The notes under the pieces: generated by a model
What the model saw: the letters and a program-made list of their open reading frames with translations, nothing else
Databases searched by the model: none
Told to the model about the DNA's origin: nothing
Assembly (NCBI GenBank): GCA_023387585.1
Contig: JAEWHZ010000252.1
Location: forward strand, 1-46,208
Origin: Pseudomonadota bacterium
Lineage (GTDB): Bacteria > Pseudomonadota > Alphaproteobacteria > Rhizobiales > Devosiaceae
Length of the DNA stretch: 46,208 nt
Direction of reading: 5' to 3'
Translations under genes and position numbers: made by a program
Shown: positions 1-8,246 of the stretch, piece by piece
How the letters are laid out: each line of letters begins with the position of its first letter
Position numbering within the stretch: the first letter of the stretch is position 1

Positions 1-1
1 G

Positions 2-127
2 CTGGTGCGCTATGCCGAGCCCGACGAGATCGCCGACGCCGTCGCCTTCCTCGCCGGCCCGCGCGCCAAATTCGTCAACGGCCAGACCATCCGCGTCGAT
101 GGCGGGTTGTCGCTGTTCGCGGGTTAA
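2..127 (+). CDS. Short-chain dehydrogenase/reductase, C-terminal end (partial)
   Basis: Only the last 41 codons lie in the window, so the start and active site are missing. The fragment has the typical end of classical SDR enzymes: a DEIADAVAFLAG helix, then NGQTIRVDGG, the final strand that packs in the tetramer. Members are cytoplasmic NAD(P)-dependent oxidoreductases, often labelled FabG-like. The substrate cannot be inferred from this piece. It ends at TAA and is followed by a convergent gene. Confidence 0.85.
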   Translation: MVRYAEPDEIADAVAFLAGPRAKFVNGQTIRVDGGLSLFAG

Positions 128-211
128 GGCCGATGGCGGGCGGGCTGTTCGGTCTCTCCGGCGGACCGTTGCGCCTGTCCGCCGTCATCGACCGGTATTT
201 GACCGATGGCG

Positions 212-514
212 CTATCTTTTGCGCACGAACTCGGTGCGCAGGACGAGGCCCTTGATCTGATCGTGCCGGCAGTCGATCTCCTCGGGATCGTCGGTGAGCC
301 GGATCGACTTGATGACGGTGCCCTGCTTCAGCGTTTGGCCGGCTCCCTTGACCTTGAGGTCCTTGATCAGCACCACGGCATCGCCGTCGGCGAGCACATT
401 GCCGGAGGCGTCGCGCACTTCGATCGTCGTGGCTTGCGCCGCCTTCGCCTCGGAGGCCGGAAGCCATTCGCCGGTCACCTCGTCGTAGACATAGTCGTCA
501 TCTGTATTGCTCAT
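212..514 (-). CDS. PhnA-domain protein (YjdM-like), short form
   Basis: The product is 100 residues. The N-terminal half is acidic (MSNTDDDYVYDE) and has no zinc-ribbon cysteines. The C-terminal half, from about residue 40, carries the PhnA domain: ADGDAVVLIKDLKVKG, then QTLKQGTVIKSIRL. E. coli PhnA/YjdM was named from the phosphonate operon, but no enzymatic role is established for this family. It is unrelated to the phosphonoacetate hydrolase also called PhnA, encoded at 11949-13208. The ATG at 514 is chosen over in-frame upstream codons because the conserved protein begins there. A hairpin-rich repeat lies 80 bases upstream. Function unknown; family assignment fairly secure. Confidence 0.75.
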   Translation of the reverse strand: MSNTDDDYVYDEVTGEWLPASEAKAAQATTIEVRDASGNVLADGDAVVLIKDLKVKGAGQTLKQGTVIKSIRLTDDPEEIDCRHDQIKGLVLRTEFVRKR

Positions 515-559
515 GAACACCCCTATCGCAGGCGAGGGACAGGAAGCCAAGCCCCGGGG

Positions 560-674
560 CCAGTTTAGAGCTCGCGCAGTTGGAGGCGTTTGCACACCAT
601 CAGCGCCGGCACCTCCTTTCGCAAAATCAAGGCCGTAGAGCGCCGGACTGATGGCGTCCAGCATCATGACAACA
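560..674. ncRNA. Candidate structured RNA, copy 1
   Basis: An imperfect palindrome: CCATCAG (597-603) pairs with CTGATGG (648-654), then, after a small internal loop, CCGGC (606-610) pairs with GCCGG (642-646). A 31-base loop holds CCTCCTTTC, an anti-Shine-Dalgarno-like run on the plus strand and a perfect Shine-Dalgarno (AAAGGAGG) on the minus strand. A second copy at 26425-26511 keeps the structure with compensatory changes. The strand is uncertain. On the minus strand it would be the leader of the PhnA-domain gene and contains a possible 11-codon peptide (MVCKRLQLREL). On the plus strand it would be a small RNA. Confidence 0.45.
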
Positions 675-698
675 AAAAGCCCCGCCGAAGCGGGGCCT
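675..698 (-). terminator. Rho-independent terminator
   Basis: Seven-pair GC stem GCCCCGC (679-685) and GCGGGGC (690-696) with a CGAA loop. Read on the minus strand it is followed by TTTTTGTTG, so it most likely ends the transcript of the KGG-like gene at 858-1049. Confidence 0.7.
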
Positions 699-857
699 TG
701 ATGGTCGGACGTCGATGTCGCCGGTCAGCGGCGCAACTGATGGGTATCGGCTGCGGCGTCAGAGCTGGAATGGCGCAGCGGAACGGATGTTCGGCTATTC
801 CGCCGGTTCCGGAACCATTCGTGGCACCTGATGTTGGAGATCACCGGCCGTTGCTGC

Positions 858-1049
858 CTATGCGGTGCCGAAAAGCTGCCGCTGTTGGCCCGCTTTCACG
901 TGCTGCTCATGGGAGCCGCCGCGGCTCGAACCCTCGCGCTGATTGTCGCGATCGTTGTTCGAGTTGTTGTCGTCGTTCTTGTGGCTCTGCTGACCAGCCT
1001 TCACATGCTGCTCGTGCGTGCCGCCACGGTTGTTGCCATTGTTGGCCAT
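858..1049 (-). CDS. Small KGG-like stress peptide with two HEQHVKAGQQ repeats
   Basis: A 63-residue, very hydrophilic, Asn/Asp/Gly/Gln-rich protein without membrane segments. It contains two near-identical units: RGGTHEQHVKAGQQ (about residues 8-21) and RGGSHEQHVKAGQQ (about 44-57), joined by a KNDDNNSNNDRDNQ linker. The layout resembles the KGG/con-10 family of stress-induced peptides (YciG type), where GG-N/H-F-x-x-D units repeat, but the unit sequence here differs. The start ATG at 1049 is preceded by AAAGGA. A terminator lies downstream at 675-698. A role in general stress or desiccation is inferred from composition and family likeness only. Confidence 0.6.
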   Translation of the reverse strand: MANNGNNRGGTHEQHVKAGQQSHKNDDNNSNNDRDNQREGSSRGGSHEQHVKAGQQRQLFGTA

Positions 1050-1254
1050 TTTTCGATCCTTTCGGGATGAACGCGAGACCTGTTCTCGCGGCGGGTTCAA
1101 CGGCGCGGCCATGAGGGTGTTCCTTCACTAATGGAACCGCTCGTTCACAAAGCGGAAGCAGGCGCCGCCGGGCAGGCGGGTGGAACGGAAGCTCGGAAGG
1201 GGCGTTGGCTGGTTGTTCCCTGTTCAGTGGTAACGACCTTCCAAGGAGATTGTG

Positions 1255-1731
1255 ATGTTCGCCAAACCCTTTTTCGGCGCCGCCATTCTGGCGCTCGGCA
1301 GCATCGGTCCGGTTCTGGCCGAAGATTTCGAGGTGCAGATGCTCAACCGTGACGCGGATGGAGCGACCATGGTCTTTGAGCCGGCATACCTCCATATCCA
1401 GCCTGGCGATACGGTCACATTCGTTCCCACGGATCCCACCCACAACGCCGAAACCATCGCCGGAATGCTTCCCGAGGGCGCGGAGCCGTTCAAGGGCCGG
1501 ATCAATGAGGAGTTCACGGTGACCTTCGAGCAGGAAGGGCTGTACGGCTACAAATGCACGCCGCATTTCGGCATGGGGATGGTCGGGCTGATCAAGGTCG
1601 GCGACTCCATGGACAATCTGGATGCCGCGCAGGCCGTCAACATGCCCCCCAAGGCCAGGGAGCGCATGGCCGGCTTCTTCGAACAGGCGCTCGCGCCCGA
1701 CACGGGCTCCGAAGGCCAGCCCGGTCAATAG
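1255..1731 (+). CDS. Pseudoazurin (periplasmic type 1 copper electron carrier)
   Basis: A 158-residue cupredoxin. Residues 1-22 form a Sec signal peptide ending LA. The mature part has the four type 1 copper ligands in order: His63 (PTHNAET), then Cys101, His104 and Met109 in YKCTPHFGMGM, the arrangement of pseudoazurins. These carry electrons in the periplasm to copper nitrite reductase. The ATG at 1255 is chosen because AAGGAG lies six bases upstream; the GTG three bases before it is less well placed. nirK sits 450 bases downstream on the opposite strand, which supports a donor-acceptor pair. The acidic C-terminal tail past residue 115 is ordinary for the family. Confidence 0.92.
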   Translation: MFAKPFFGAAILALGSIGPVLAEDFEVQMLNRDADGATMVFEPAYLHIQPGDTVTFVPTDPTHNAETIAGMLPEGAEPFKGRINEEFTVTFEQEGLYGYKCTPHFGMGMVGLIKVGDSMDNLDAAQAVNMPPKARERMAGFFEQALAPDTGSEGQPGQ

Positions 1732-1743
1732 CCGGGCATTTTC

Positions 1744-2106
1744 TTACACAAGGGATGGCGCTGCTTCAGGTTTGCGGGCCGGCAGCGCCATTATCGTCAG
1801 CAGCACGCGCGAGAATTTCAGGCCGGAGACGGCGTGAGGTTCCCCGCCTTCGAGATACAGCCAATGCCCTTCGTGCAGCTCGACCTGCGAATGATCGAGA
1901 TTCAGGCGCACATGTCCTTCGAGGCAATAAAGGGTGATGGGTCCGGGGACGGCGTGCCGCGCAATCTCGGCGCCCTCCGCGACGATCAGATGGATCGCCT
2001 GGAATTCGGCCGTTTTGACGATGGCCGAGGACATCGTGTCCTGCGGTTTGCCCGTTCCATCCATAAGCGAGACGGCTTCAGCCGGTCCGGCATGCACAAG
2101 CGCCAT
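1744..2106 (-). CDS. Small cupin-domain protein
   Basis: A 120-residue single-domain cupin. The region from about residue 40 holds a beta-rich VAEGAEIARHAVPGPITLYCLEGHVRL block and HEGHWLYLEGGEPHAVSG, the two cupin motifs. His51, His84 and His92 are candidate metal ligands. A GGGAGGAAG ribosome site precedes the ATG at 2106. It is directly downstream of nirK on the same strand, 74 bases apart, so the two may be co-transcribed. Small cupins are seen beside denitrification genes, but their biochemical role is not known. It could be a sensor or a metal-handling protein; the family is certain, the function is not. Confidence 0.8.
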   Translation of the reverse strand: MALVHAGPAEAVSLMDGTGKPQDTMSSAIVKTAEFQAIHLIVAEGAEIARHAVPGPITLYCLEGHVRLNLDHSQVELHEGHWLYLEGGEPHAVSGLKFSRVLLTIMALPARKPEAAPSLV

Positions 2107-2180
2107 GAGTTGGCTTCCTCCCTGGCCATGGCCTCGCCGGCAGCCTGATCGGACCGCCGGCGAGACGAATCGCCAAAAGC

Positions 2181-3326
2181 CTACACGTCTTCCTCCGGCG
2201 CATCGAATATGTCGGGCGCGGCTTCGCCTTCGACGATGAGATATCCGGCAAGGCCACGCTCGACGCGCGACAGCGCATGATCGACGAGGACATATCGCCC
2301 CGGAACCTCACATTTGATCTCGACCGCGACCGCGCCCCCGGCGGGCACCGTCACGGTCTGCACGCTTTCGAGCGGCGGGCTCACCAACGAGCCGAACTGG
2401 TAGACCTTGTCGAAGATTTCCCCGATCACGTGGAACGAGGAGGAGAAGTTTGGGCCGCCGACACCGAAATAGATGCGTATCGTCTCGCCGACATTGGCGT
2501 GCATCGGATAGTGATCGGTCAAGGCGCCTACATGGCCGTTGAGTACGAAGAATTCCGGGCGCTCGTTGAGCAGCTTGTCGTAGCTTTCGTTCAGCAGCCC
2601 GGCGGTTCCGAACGGCTCTTCGGTGTAGATTTCGCCCTGCATGACATAGAACTCCCGATCGACCGGGGTCATGCCGCCTTCGGGCTCGACCAGGATGATC
2701 CCATACATGCCGTTGGCGATGTGCAAGGCGACGGGGGGCACCGCGCAGTGGTAAATGTAGACGCCCGGATTGAGGGCCTTGAAGCTGAAGCTCTTTTCCT
2801 CGCCCGGCCCCGCCGAGGTAGCCTCTGCGCCACCGCCGGGTCCCGTCACGGCGTGAAAATCGACATTGTGCATCATCCAGCTATCGGGATGATTGCGCAG
2901 GCGCACGTTGACGGTATCCCCCACCCGCACACGAATGAAGGGTCCCGGCACCGTGCCGTTGAAGGTCCAGAAGCGGAAGCTGCTGTTGTGGGAAAGATGA
3001 GCCTCGAGCTCGATGGTCTCGAGGTCGACTTCGATGACCGCCGGCTCGGAGCGCTCGATCGGCGGCGGGATGTTAATGGGGTTTTCGGCGATATCCGCCA
3101 TATCGGGGTGCAGCGGATTTACGCTGTATATGCGCTCGCTCAGCGTTCCGGGGTGATCGTGGCTGGCCACCAGGGTCCTGTGATCGCTTTGCGCGAGAGC
3201 TGGCGGGGCGCCTAGAATGGCTCCCAATCCGAGGCCGGCCGTGCCAACCAGAAGGGATCGCCGGTCAAGCTGCGGCTGCTGGACCTGTGCAGCACTGCGA
3301 TGGGAATTCAGCTTGTTTCCTGGCAT
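2181..3326 (-). CDS. nirK: Copper-containing nitrite reductase NirK
   Basis: Reduces nitrite to nitric oxide in the periplasm. The 381-residue product starts with a twin-arginine signal (DRRSLLVG, residues 21-28) cleaved near ALAQ. Two cupredoxin domains follow. Type 1 copper ligands are His153, Cys194, His202 and Met207. Type 2 ligands are His158, His193 and His299. The catalytic pair is Asp156 in MMHNVDFH and His265 in NGHVGALT. All are intact. The ATG at 3326 is preferred because GGAG lies nine bases upstream; an in-frame ATG at 3347 would add seven residues. The divergent pseudoazurin gene nearby is the likely electron donor. No nirV is visible, and I saw no clear FNR/NnrR box. Confidence 0.96.
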   Translation of the reverse strand: MPGNKLNSHRSAAQVQQPQLDRRSLLVGTAGLGLGAILGAPPALAQSDHRTLVASHDHPGTLSERIYSVNPLHPDMADIAENPINIPPPIERSEPAVIEVDLETIELEAHLSHNSSFRFWTFNGTVPGPFIRVRVGDTVNVRLRNHPDSWMMHNVDFHAVTGPGGGAEATSAGPGEEKSFSFKALNPGVYIYHCAVPPVALHIANGMYGIILVEPEGGMTPVDREFYVMQGEIYTEEPFGTAGLLNESYDKLLNERPEFFVLNGHVGALTDHYPMHANVGETIRIYFGVGGPNFSSSFHVIGEIFDKVYQFGSLVSPPLESVQTVTVPAGGAVAVEIKCEVPGRYVLVDHALSRVERGLAGYLIVEGEAAPDIFDAPEEDV

Positions 3327-3397
3327 ATTGCTCATCTCCATTGCCATGCGCCTGCATCAGAAAGCTGCCGCTGCGGCAAAAGTTGCAAAGCCAAGGG

Positions 3398-3664
3398 TCA
3401 GGCGCTCCGTCCCAGACGAAGCCGCCGCGCCGGAACCGACAGCCCCGGCAGCTCGGCGCGGAAATCCGAACGCATGTCGCGGTACAGAGAGGACATCGTC
3501 GGCTTGAGATTGCTCTGGTACTTCTCGACCCACTCGCCCATCAGGGTCGCAGCCTCGGGACGGAGACGGGCACCGCGGTTGCCGTTGCGCCCATAGCCGT
3601 CGATCAGCAATCCCGGGTCACCGTCGCAAGCTTCGAAGCGGTTGGGCCAGGTGCGGACGGTAGT
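3398..3664 (-). pseudogene. Transposase N-terminal remnant (Mu/Tni-like helix-turn-helix region)
   Basis: An open minus-strand stretch reads TTVRTWPNRFEA, then LLIDGYGRNGNRGARLRPEA, MGEWVEKYQSNLKPTMSSLYRDMRSDF. This resembles the N-terminal DNA-binding region of Mu/Tni-type transposases: an HTH, a basic GRRGNRG-like linker, and a second helical domain with a TxxxLYRDxR motif. There is no catalytic DDE domain and no plausible start. The rest has been lost. The identification rests on motif style alone and is modest in confidence. Confidence 0.35.
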
Positions 3665-3719
3665 CGGGCCCGGCGGGCTGCTGACGTCGAGCGTGGATCC
3701 AAAACTTCCGGCATCCTTG

Positions 3720-4478
3720 CTCGCATTCACGCCCATCGTCCGCCTTTCGCTACTCATAGCGACAAGCCTCCTCCCGGTGATCTTCATGCTGTCGCTGGCG
3801 AACTCTTACGGCCGGCTCGGCCTCCAGCTTGAGGCTGATCCCGACTTCCCCTTGCTCATGATCATCGGCGTCGAGCCGGGCGAGCCGTCGGCGGGCCATG
3901 CCTGGCTCGGGTTTCTGGTCGCGGCCGAGGGGGCTGGAGAGCGGGTCGAGATCGAGCCGTCTGATCTGATCGAGGAGCCTGACGCGCTCCCGACATATGC
4001 GCGGATGCGGGATTTCTTTGCGCGCCAGAGCGCATGCCGGCGCGCTGATCTTCGGGATCGGCATGATCGGGCTGTTTCTGCTCTATCCCCGGCGGCTGGT
4101 GAAACCGGGCTGGTCTCAGAAAACCTGCACGCCGCCAGTGTCGGCATGGACTGGCGGGCCGACGGCGTAGGCGATGCGGTGCTGCCCGCTTCAGGCAGCG
4201 CACACGCTGCGCTCAATCATCCGCGAAGCGGTCCAAAACGCGCTCAAGCATGCCGGGACGGGCAGGATCGCCATCACGGTGCGTCTGGAAGCGGACGAAA
4301 TCTCCGTCAGGATTACCGATGACGGCAAGGGGTTCGACACCCAAGCCGCGCGATCAGGCAACGGATTGACGAATATGAAAGAGCGGGTGAAGGGTCTCGG
4401 CGGCCGGTTTAAAATCGAGAGCGGAGCCGCTGGTACCCAGATAGAGGTAAAATTTCCCATCGACATAGGGCGGACGCG
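3720..4478 (+). pseudogene. Broken membrane sensor histidine kinase
   Basis: An N-terminal membrane segment (RLSLLIATSLLPVIFMLSL, about 3738-3795) and a PDZ-like stretch (IIGVEPGEPSAGHAWLGF) lead into EPSDLIEEPDALPTYARMRDFF. The frame then shifts near 4020 to HAGALIFGIGMIGLFLLYPRR, a membrane helix. A stop follows near 4167. The last part, from about 4195, is a HATPase domain with N box REAVQNALKHAG, G1 box DDGKGFD and G2 box GNGLTNMKERVKGLGG, typical of LuxR-partner kinases. The phosphoacceptor region and most of the membrane domain are deleted. It is followed at once by a broken response regulator, so this was a two-component pair. Confidence 0.65.
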
Positions 4479-5120
4479 CATATCCTCATCGTCGAAGACG
4501 TCAGCGAGACGCGCCGCTGGCTCATGGAGATCGCGCAAGCTGCTTTCCCCGGCTGTACGGTCCGGGAAGCGGCGAGCATGCGAGCCGGCATCGCACAGGT
4601 TGCGGCGCGTGACTACGACGTCGCGCTGATCGACCTCGGGCTTTCCGACGGCTCGGGCATGGAGGTTCTGCGCAATCTGCGGCTTTTGAAGCCCGAGACG
4701 GTGTGCGTCGTCACTACCGTGATGGGCGATGACGCCTCGATTGTCGTGCCCTGTCCGCGGGCGCGCAGGGCTACCCGCTCAAGAACCAGCCAGAGCATCT
4801 CCTCGTCGCCCAGCTCAGGCAGGTGGCGCAGGGTATCCCGGCGCTTTCGCCCTCGGTCGCTTGCCGCATCATGGAGCATTTCCGCCATACCGGCCCGGCG
4901 GCACCTGAGGACGACCTCACGACGCGCGAGCGCGAGGTGCTGGGGCTGGGGCTGGTCGGGGCGTGGCCTACGCAATGGCGAAGTAGCGGCCGAACTGGGA
5001 CTGAGCGAAAACACGGTCGCAGATTACATAAAGACCATCTATCGCAAACTCGGTATCTCCTCGCGTGCGGAAGCCTCATGGCACGCCACCCGCATGGGGC
5101 TGGGCGGACCTTCGGACTGA
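4479..5120 (+). pseudogene. Frameshifted LuxR-family response regulator
   Basis: The receiver domain reads HILIVEDVSETRRWLMEI from 4479 and DYDVALIDLGLSDGSGMEVL, with the phosphoacceptor Asp in ALIDLG. After TTVMGDDAS the reading frame changes, and the receiver end plus linker continue in another frame (LRQVAQGIPALSPSVACRIM). A second shift occurs in the repeated CTGGGG track at about 4939-4960. Then the helix-turn-helix finishes in the first frame as NGEVAAELGLSENTVADYIK TIYRKLGIS. At least two indels make it non-functional. It pairs with the broken kinase just upstream. Confidence 0.7.
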
Positions 5121-5269
5121 GGTAGCGCAATCATGGCGCATGCCCTTACAGCCATCATCGGCGCCCCGGCGGCGATCGCACGCATCGCGGATGCGGCAGG
5201 ATGCCCGCGCTTCGAGCACTGCCGTTCCGGCTTGCGATAGCGCGGCGGGTGACGCGAATATCGACAGGG

Positions 5270-5585
5270 TCGTCAGGCCATCACGACAGCGGCCAATTGC
5301 CTGGGCATCAGGCCTCCCTTTTCCTTGCGGGCTCCGGCCGCATGCTGATGGGCGCGCACGATAGTCGCGTCGACCATCAGCCATTCGAAGTCGGCGTCTG
5401 CGGCCAGGAACCGGAATATCCCGCCCAGAACATCGTGCTCGACCCCGTCGTAATGGCGCCGCTTGACCGTCCGGTAGTCGCCGAAACGCTCGGGCAAATC
5501 CCGCCAGCGCGCACCCGAGCGCGCCATCCAGAGCAACGCACCCATGAACAGCCGTATCCCCCTTCGTTAAATCCTCACTACGGCC
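5270..5585 (-). mobile_element. IS5-family (IS427-group) transposase fragment
   Basis: The minus strand encodes 90 residues, GALLWMARSGARWRDLPERFGDYRTVKRRHYD, then EWLMVDATIVRAHQHAAGARK with the first catalytic Asp. This is the middle of an IS427-group transposase orfA. The first 40 or so residues and all of orfB, with the second Asp and Glu, are missing. The right side retains an end-like sequence, CGTAGTGAGGATTTAACG on the minus strand at about 5563-5580. It resembles the ends of the intact element at 43863-44711. A decayed, non-mobile remnant. Confidence 0.7.
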
Positions 5586-5679
5586 TTAGGCCGGCTTCAA
5601 TTTCGATGAGATCAAGGTCCTGATCAAACCGGCGTAGTCCGGCAGCTTCCGCTGTCTTCGCTGGACCGACGGAAGACCA

Positions 5680-7320
5680 TCAGCTCGATTCCATCGCCTC
5701 CCCAGCCGTCTCCGCTTGCCACGCTGGGGTCTGCGCCAATACGATGGCTTCGGCGGCTTGCACCAGCTTTCGCGTGTAGGGATTTACCGGCGCGGTCAGG
5801 ATATCCCGCGTCGTTCCCTCCTCGACCACCCCGGCATTCCGCAGCACCATGGTACGGTTGCACAGCGCCGCGACCACCGCGAGATCGTGGCTGATGAAAA
5901 TGAGGCTGAGGCCCCGCGTCCGCTGTAGACGCATCAGCAGCTCAAGCACTTGCGCCTGGACGGTGACGTCGAGCGCCGAGACGATCTCGTCGCAGATCAG
6001 CAGGTCCGGCGAGACGGCCAGCGCCCGGGCGATGTTGATGCGCTGCCGCTGACCGCCTGACAGCTCCCAGGGGTACCGATTGAGGTGGCTGCTCGACAGC
6101 TCCACTTCCTCCAGCAGCCGCACCGCTTCGTCCCGCCAGGCATGGCGCGGCTTGCGGTAGATGGCGAAGGGCTCGACCAGCGACTGCTCGACATCGAGCC
6201 GCGGATTGAGCGCGCCGTAGGAATCCTGGAAGATGTACTGGATGTTCTGCCGCACGGCCTGGCTCATGCGGGTCGTTTCGATGTCGCGCCCCTGGAACCG
6301 CACCTGCCCGCGATCCGGCCGCACCAGCCCTACCAGCGCCTTGCCCAGCGTGCTCTTGCCGCTGCCACTTTCACCCACGATGGCCAGCGCGTCACCCTTG
6401 CGCAAAGCCAGGTCGACGGATTCGAGTGCCCTGATGCGCGGAGAAAAGGCACGCGGGCCGGGATAGGTGACGCAAAGGCCGGAGACCGTCAGAATGTCCT
6501 CGCGGGCCGTTCCAGACGCGGCGGGAGCTGCCGCGACCAGCTTGGGCCGGCTGCGCAGCAGCATGCGCGTATAGTCCTCGCGCGGCTGGCCCAGCACCTG
6601 CGCCGCCGGCCCGTGCTCGACCATTTGCCCCCCGCGAAGCACCACCACCCGACGGGCATATTTCGACACCACGCCCAGATCGTGGGTGATGAGCAGCATG
6701 GCCATGCCGCGCGCCTGCTGCAGCGTCTGCAAGAGCTCGAGAATCTGCGCCTGCACGCTCATGTCGAGCGCCGTGGTCGGTTCGTCCGCAATCAGCAGGT
6801 CCGGATCGCCCGCCAGCGCCGAGGCGATGACGACCCGCTGCTGCTGCCCGCCGGACAATTCATGCGGGTAGCGGCTCCGGACATGGGGGATTTCCCCGAG
6901 CCCGACTTCCGCCAGCAGCTCGGTGATACGGCGTTCGATCCGGGCGCGGGTCAGCTTCCGCGGCAGCGCCTCGCGAATCTGGTCGCTGACATTCATCAGC
7001 GGATCGAGGGCCGCGGCAGGGTCCTGGAACACCACACCGATACGCTTGCCCCTCACAGCCGCAAATCCGCGCTGGTCGAGGCCGATGAGGTCGATGCCGT
7101 CGAAGCGCGCCTCTCCGGTGAGGCGCAGGCCGGTTCCCGGCGGCGCCAGGCCGACCAGCGCCATGGCTGTCATAGATTTGCCGGAGCCTGACTCCCCCAC
7201 GAGGCCGAGGGTCTCGCCCCTGGCTATGGCAAAGGAGACGCCCTTGACCGCCTCGACCGGCCCCTTGCGGGTCTCGAGCGTGACATGCAGGTCGGTGACG
7301 CGCAGCAGCGTGCTCATCAT
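5680..7320 (-). CDS. ABC importer ATPase, two nucleotide-binding domains fused (DppD-DppF type)
   Basis: The 546-residue cytoplasmic protein drives the importer encoded by the next three genes upstream. It contains two complete ABC domains. The first has Walker A GESGSGKS near residue 42, signature LSGGQQQR near 155 and DEPTTALD. The second has GESGSGKS near 315, LSGGQRQR near 430 and DEIVSALD. Oligopeptide/nickel-type systems usually use two separate ATPases; this fusion is like the YejF/GsiA layout. The Thr in DEPTTALD is normal; Glu is also kept in DEIVSALD. The start overlaps the permease stop in ATGATG, so translation is coupled. Last gene of the phosphonate operon. Confidence 0.93.
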   Translation of the reverse strand: MMSTLLRVTDLHVTLETRKGPVEAVKGVSFAIARGETLGLVGESGSGKSMTAMALVGLAPPGTGLRLTGEARFDGIDLIGLDQRGFAAVRGKRIGVVFQDPAAALDPLMNVSDQIREALPRKLTRARIERRITELLAEVGLGEIPHVRSRYPHELSGGQQQRVVIASALAGDPDLLIADEPTTALDMSVQAQILELLQTLQQARGMAMLLITHDLGVVSKYARRVVVLRGGQMVEHGPAAQVLGQPREDYTRMLLRSRPKLVAAAPAASGTAREDILTVSGLCVTYPGPRAFSPRIRALESVDLALRKGDALAIVGESGSGKSTLGKALVGLVRPDRGQVRFQGRDIETTRMSQAVRQNIQYIFQDSYGALNPRLDVEQSLVEPFAIYRKPRHAWRDEAVRLLEEVELSSSHLNRYPWELSGGQRQRINIARALAVSPDLLICDEIVSALDVTVQAQVLELLMRLQRTRGLSLIFISHDLAVVAALCNRTMVLRNAGVVEEGTTRDILTAPVNPYTRKLVQAAEAIVLAQTPAWQAETAGEAMESS

Positions 7321-8246
7321 ATCTTCCTCAGGCGCGGATTGATCAGCTTGCCGAGCGTATCGGCGACGAAGTTGGCGAAGATCACCGCGACGCCAAGCCA
7401 GATGATGATGGCCTGCACCACGGCATAGTCGCGGCCGCGTATCGCCTGCAGCGTCAGCGTGCCCAGCCCCGGCAGCCCGAACACCACTTCCATGGTGATG
7501 GCCCCGGTGAAGACCCCGGCCAGCATCAGCCCGATGATGGCGATGGTGACGGTGATGGCGTTGGGCAGGATATGGCGCAGCACGATGCCGGCATGGCTGA
7601 CGCCTCTGGCGCGTGCGGCGCGGATAAACTCCGCAGTCTCGGTTTCACGCATATCCTCGTGCAGCGCCTTGGCGATGGAACCCGCCGTATCGAGCCCGAG
7701 GATCAATGCCGGCACGGTGAAATTGCCGATCGCCGGAATCCAGTCCAGCCATACGGCGAAGACGATCAGCGACACGATGCCGATGGAAAAGGTCGGCACG
7801 GTGATCGACCAGATGGTGATGAAATCGACCACCGGCACGAAGATCGAGCGCGGGAACAGCGCCGCCAGCACGCAGACTGTGACGCCCAGCACCACGCCGA
7901 TGCCCAGCGCGGTGGCGCCCAGCAGCAGCGTCGAGGGCAACACCGCGCCCAGAAGATCGGCGATGGGGCGGGCGAAGCGCGCCGACTGGCCGAGATCGCC
8001 CGAAAGGATCATCGTGCACCATTCGAAAAACTGCGTCAGCCAGGGTTTGTTCAGCCCCAGTTCCTCGCGCATGAGAGACTGCTGCGAATAGGTCAGCGAG
8101 CCCTCGATGCCGCGCACGTCGACCACGTCGCCCGGGATCATGCGGATGATGAAGAAGGTGAAGACGATGATGCCGAAGGCCACGGCCATGGCGCGCAGCA
8201 GGTCGACGCCGATGCTGGCCGCCAGCCGGTAGTGATGCGGACTCAT
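7317..8246 (-). CDS. ABC transporter permease, DppB family
   Basis: A 309-residue inner-membrane permease with about six hydrophobic helices. Features include the N-terminal IIRMIPGDVVD motif of DppB/OppB proteins and the EAA-like coupling loop AEFIRAARARGVSHAGIVLRHILPNA at about residues 205-230, which contacts the ATPase. It ends in VADTLGKLINPRLRKI, the usual C-terminus. Start and stop overlap the neighbouring genes by four bases (ATGA), so it forms one translational chain with the DppC-like permease and the fused ATPase. The substrate is probably set by the binding protein at 9125-10639. Confidence 0.93.
   Translation of the reverse strand: MSPHHYRLAASIGVDLLRAMAVAFGIIVFTFFIIRMIPGDVVDVRGIEGSLTYSQQSLMREELGLNKPWLTQFFEWCTMILSGDLGQSARFARPIADLLGAVLPSTLLLGATALGIGVVLGVTVCVLAALFPRSIFVPVVDFITIWSITVPTFSIGIVSLIVFAVWLDWIPAIGNFTVPALILGLDTAGSIAKALHEDMRETETAEFIRAARARGVSHAGIVLRHILPNAITVTIAIIGLMLAGVFTGAITMEVVFGLPGLGTLTLQAIRGRDYAVVQAIIIWLGVAVIFANFVADTLGKLINPRLRKI

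Noticed and set aside
560..700. CRISPR-like or REP array reading of the hairpin repeats
   Set aside because: Copies are single, far apart, with no spacer periodicity and no cas genes in the window.
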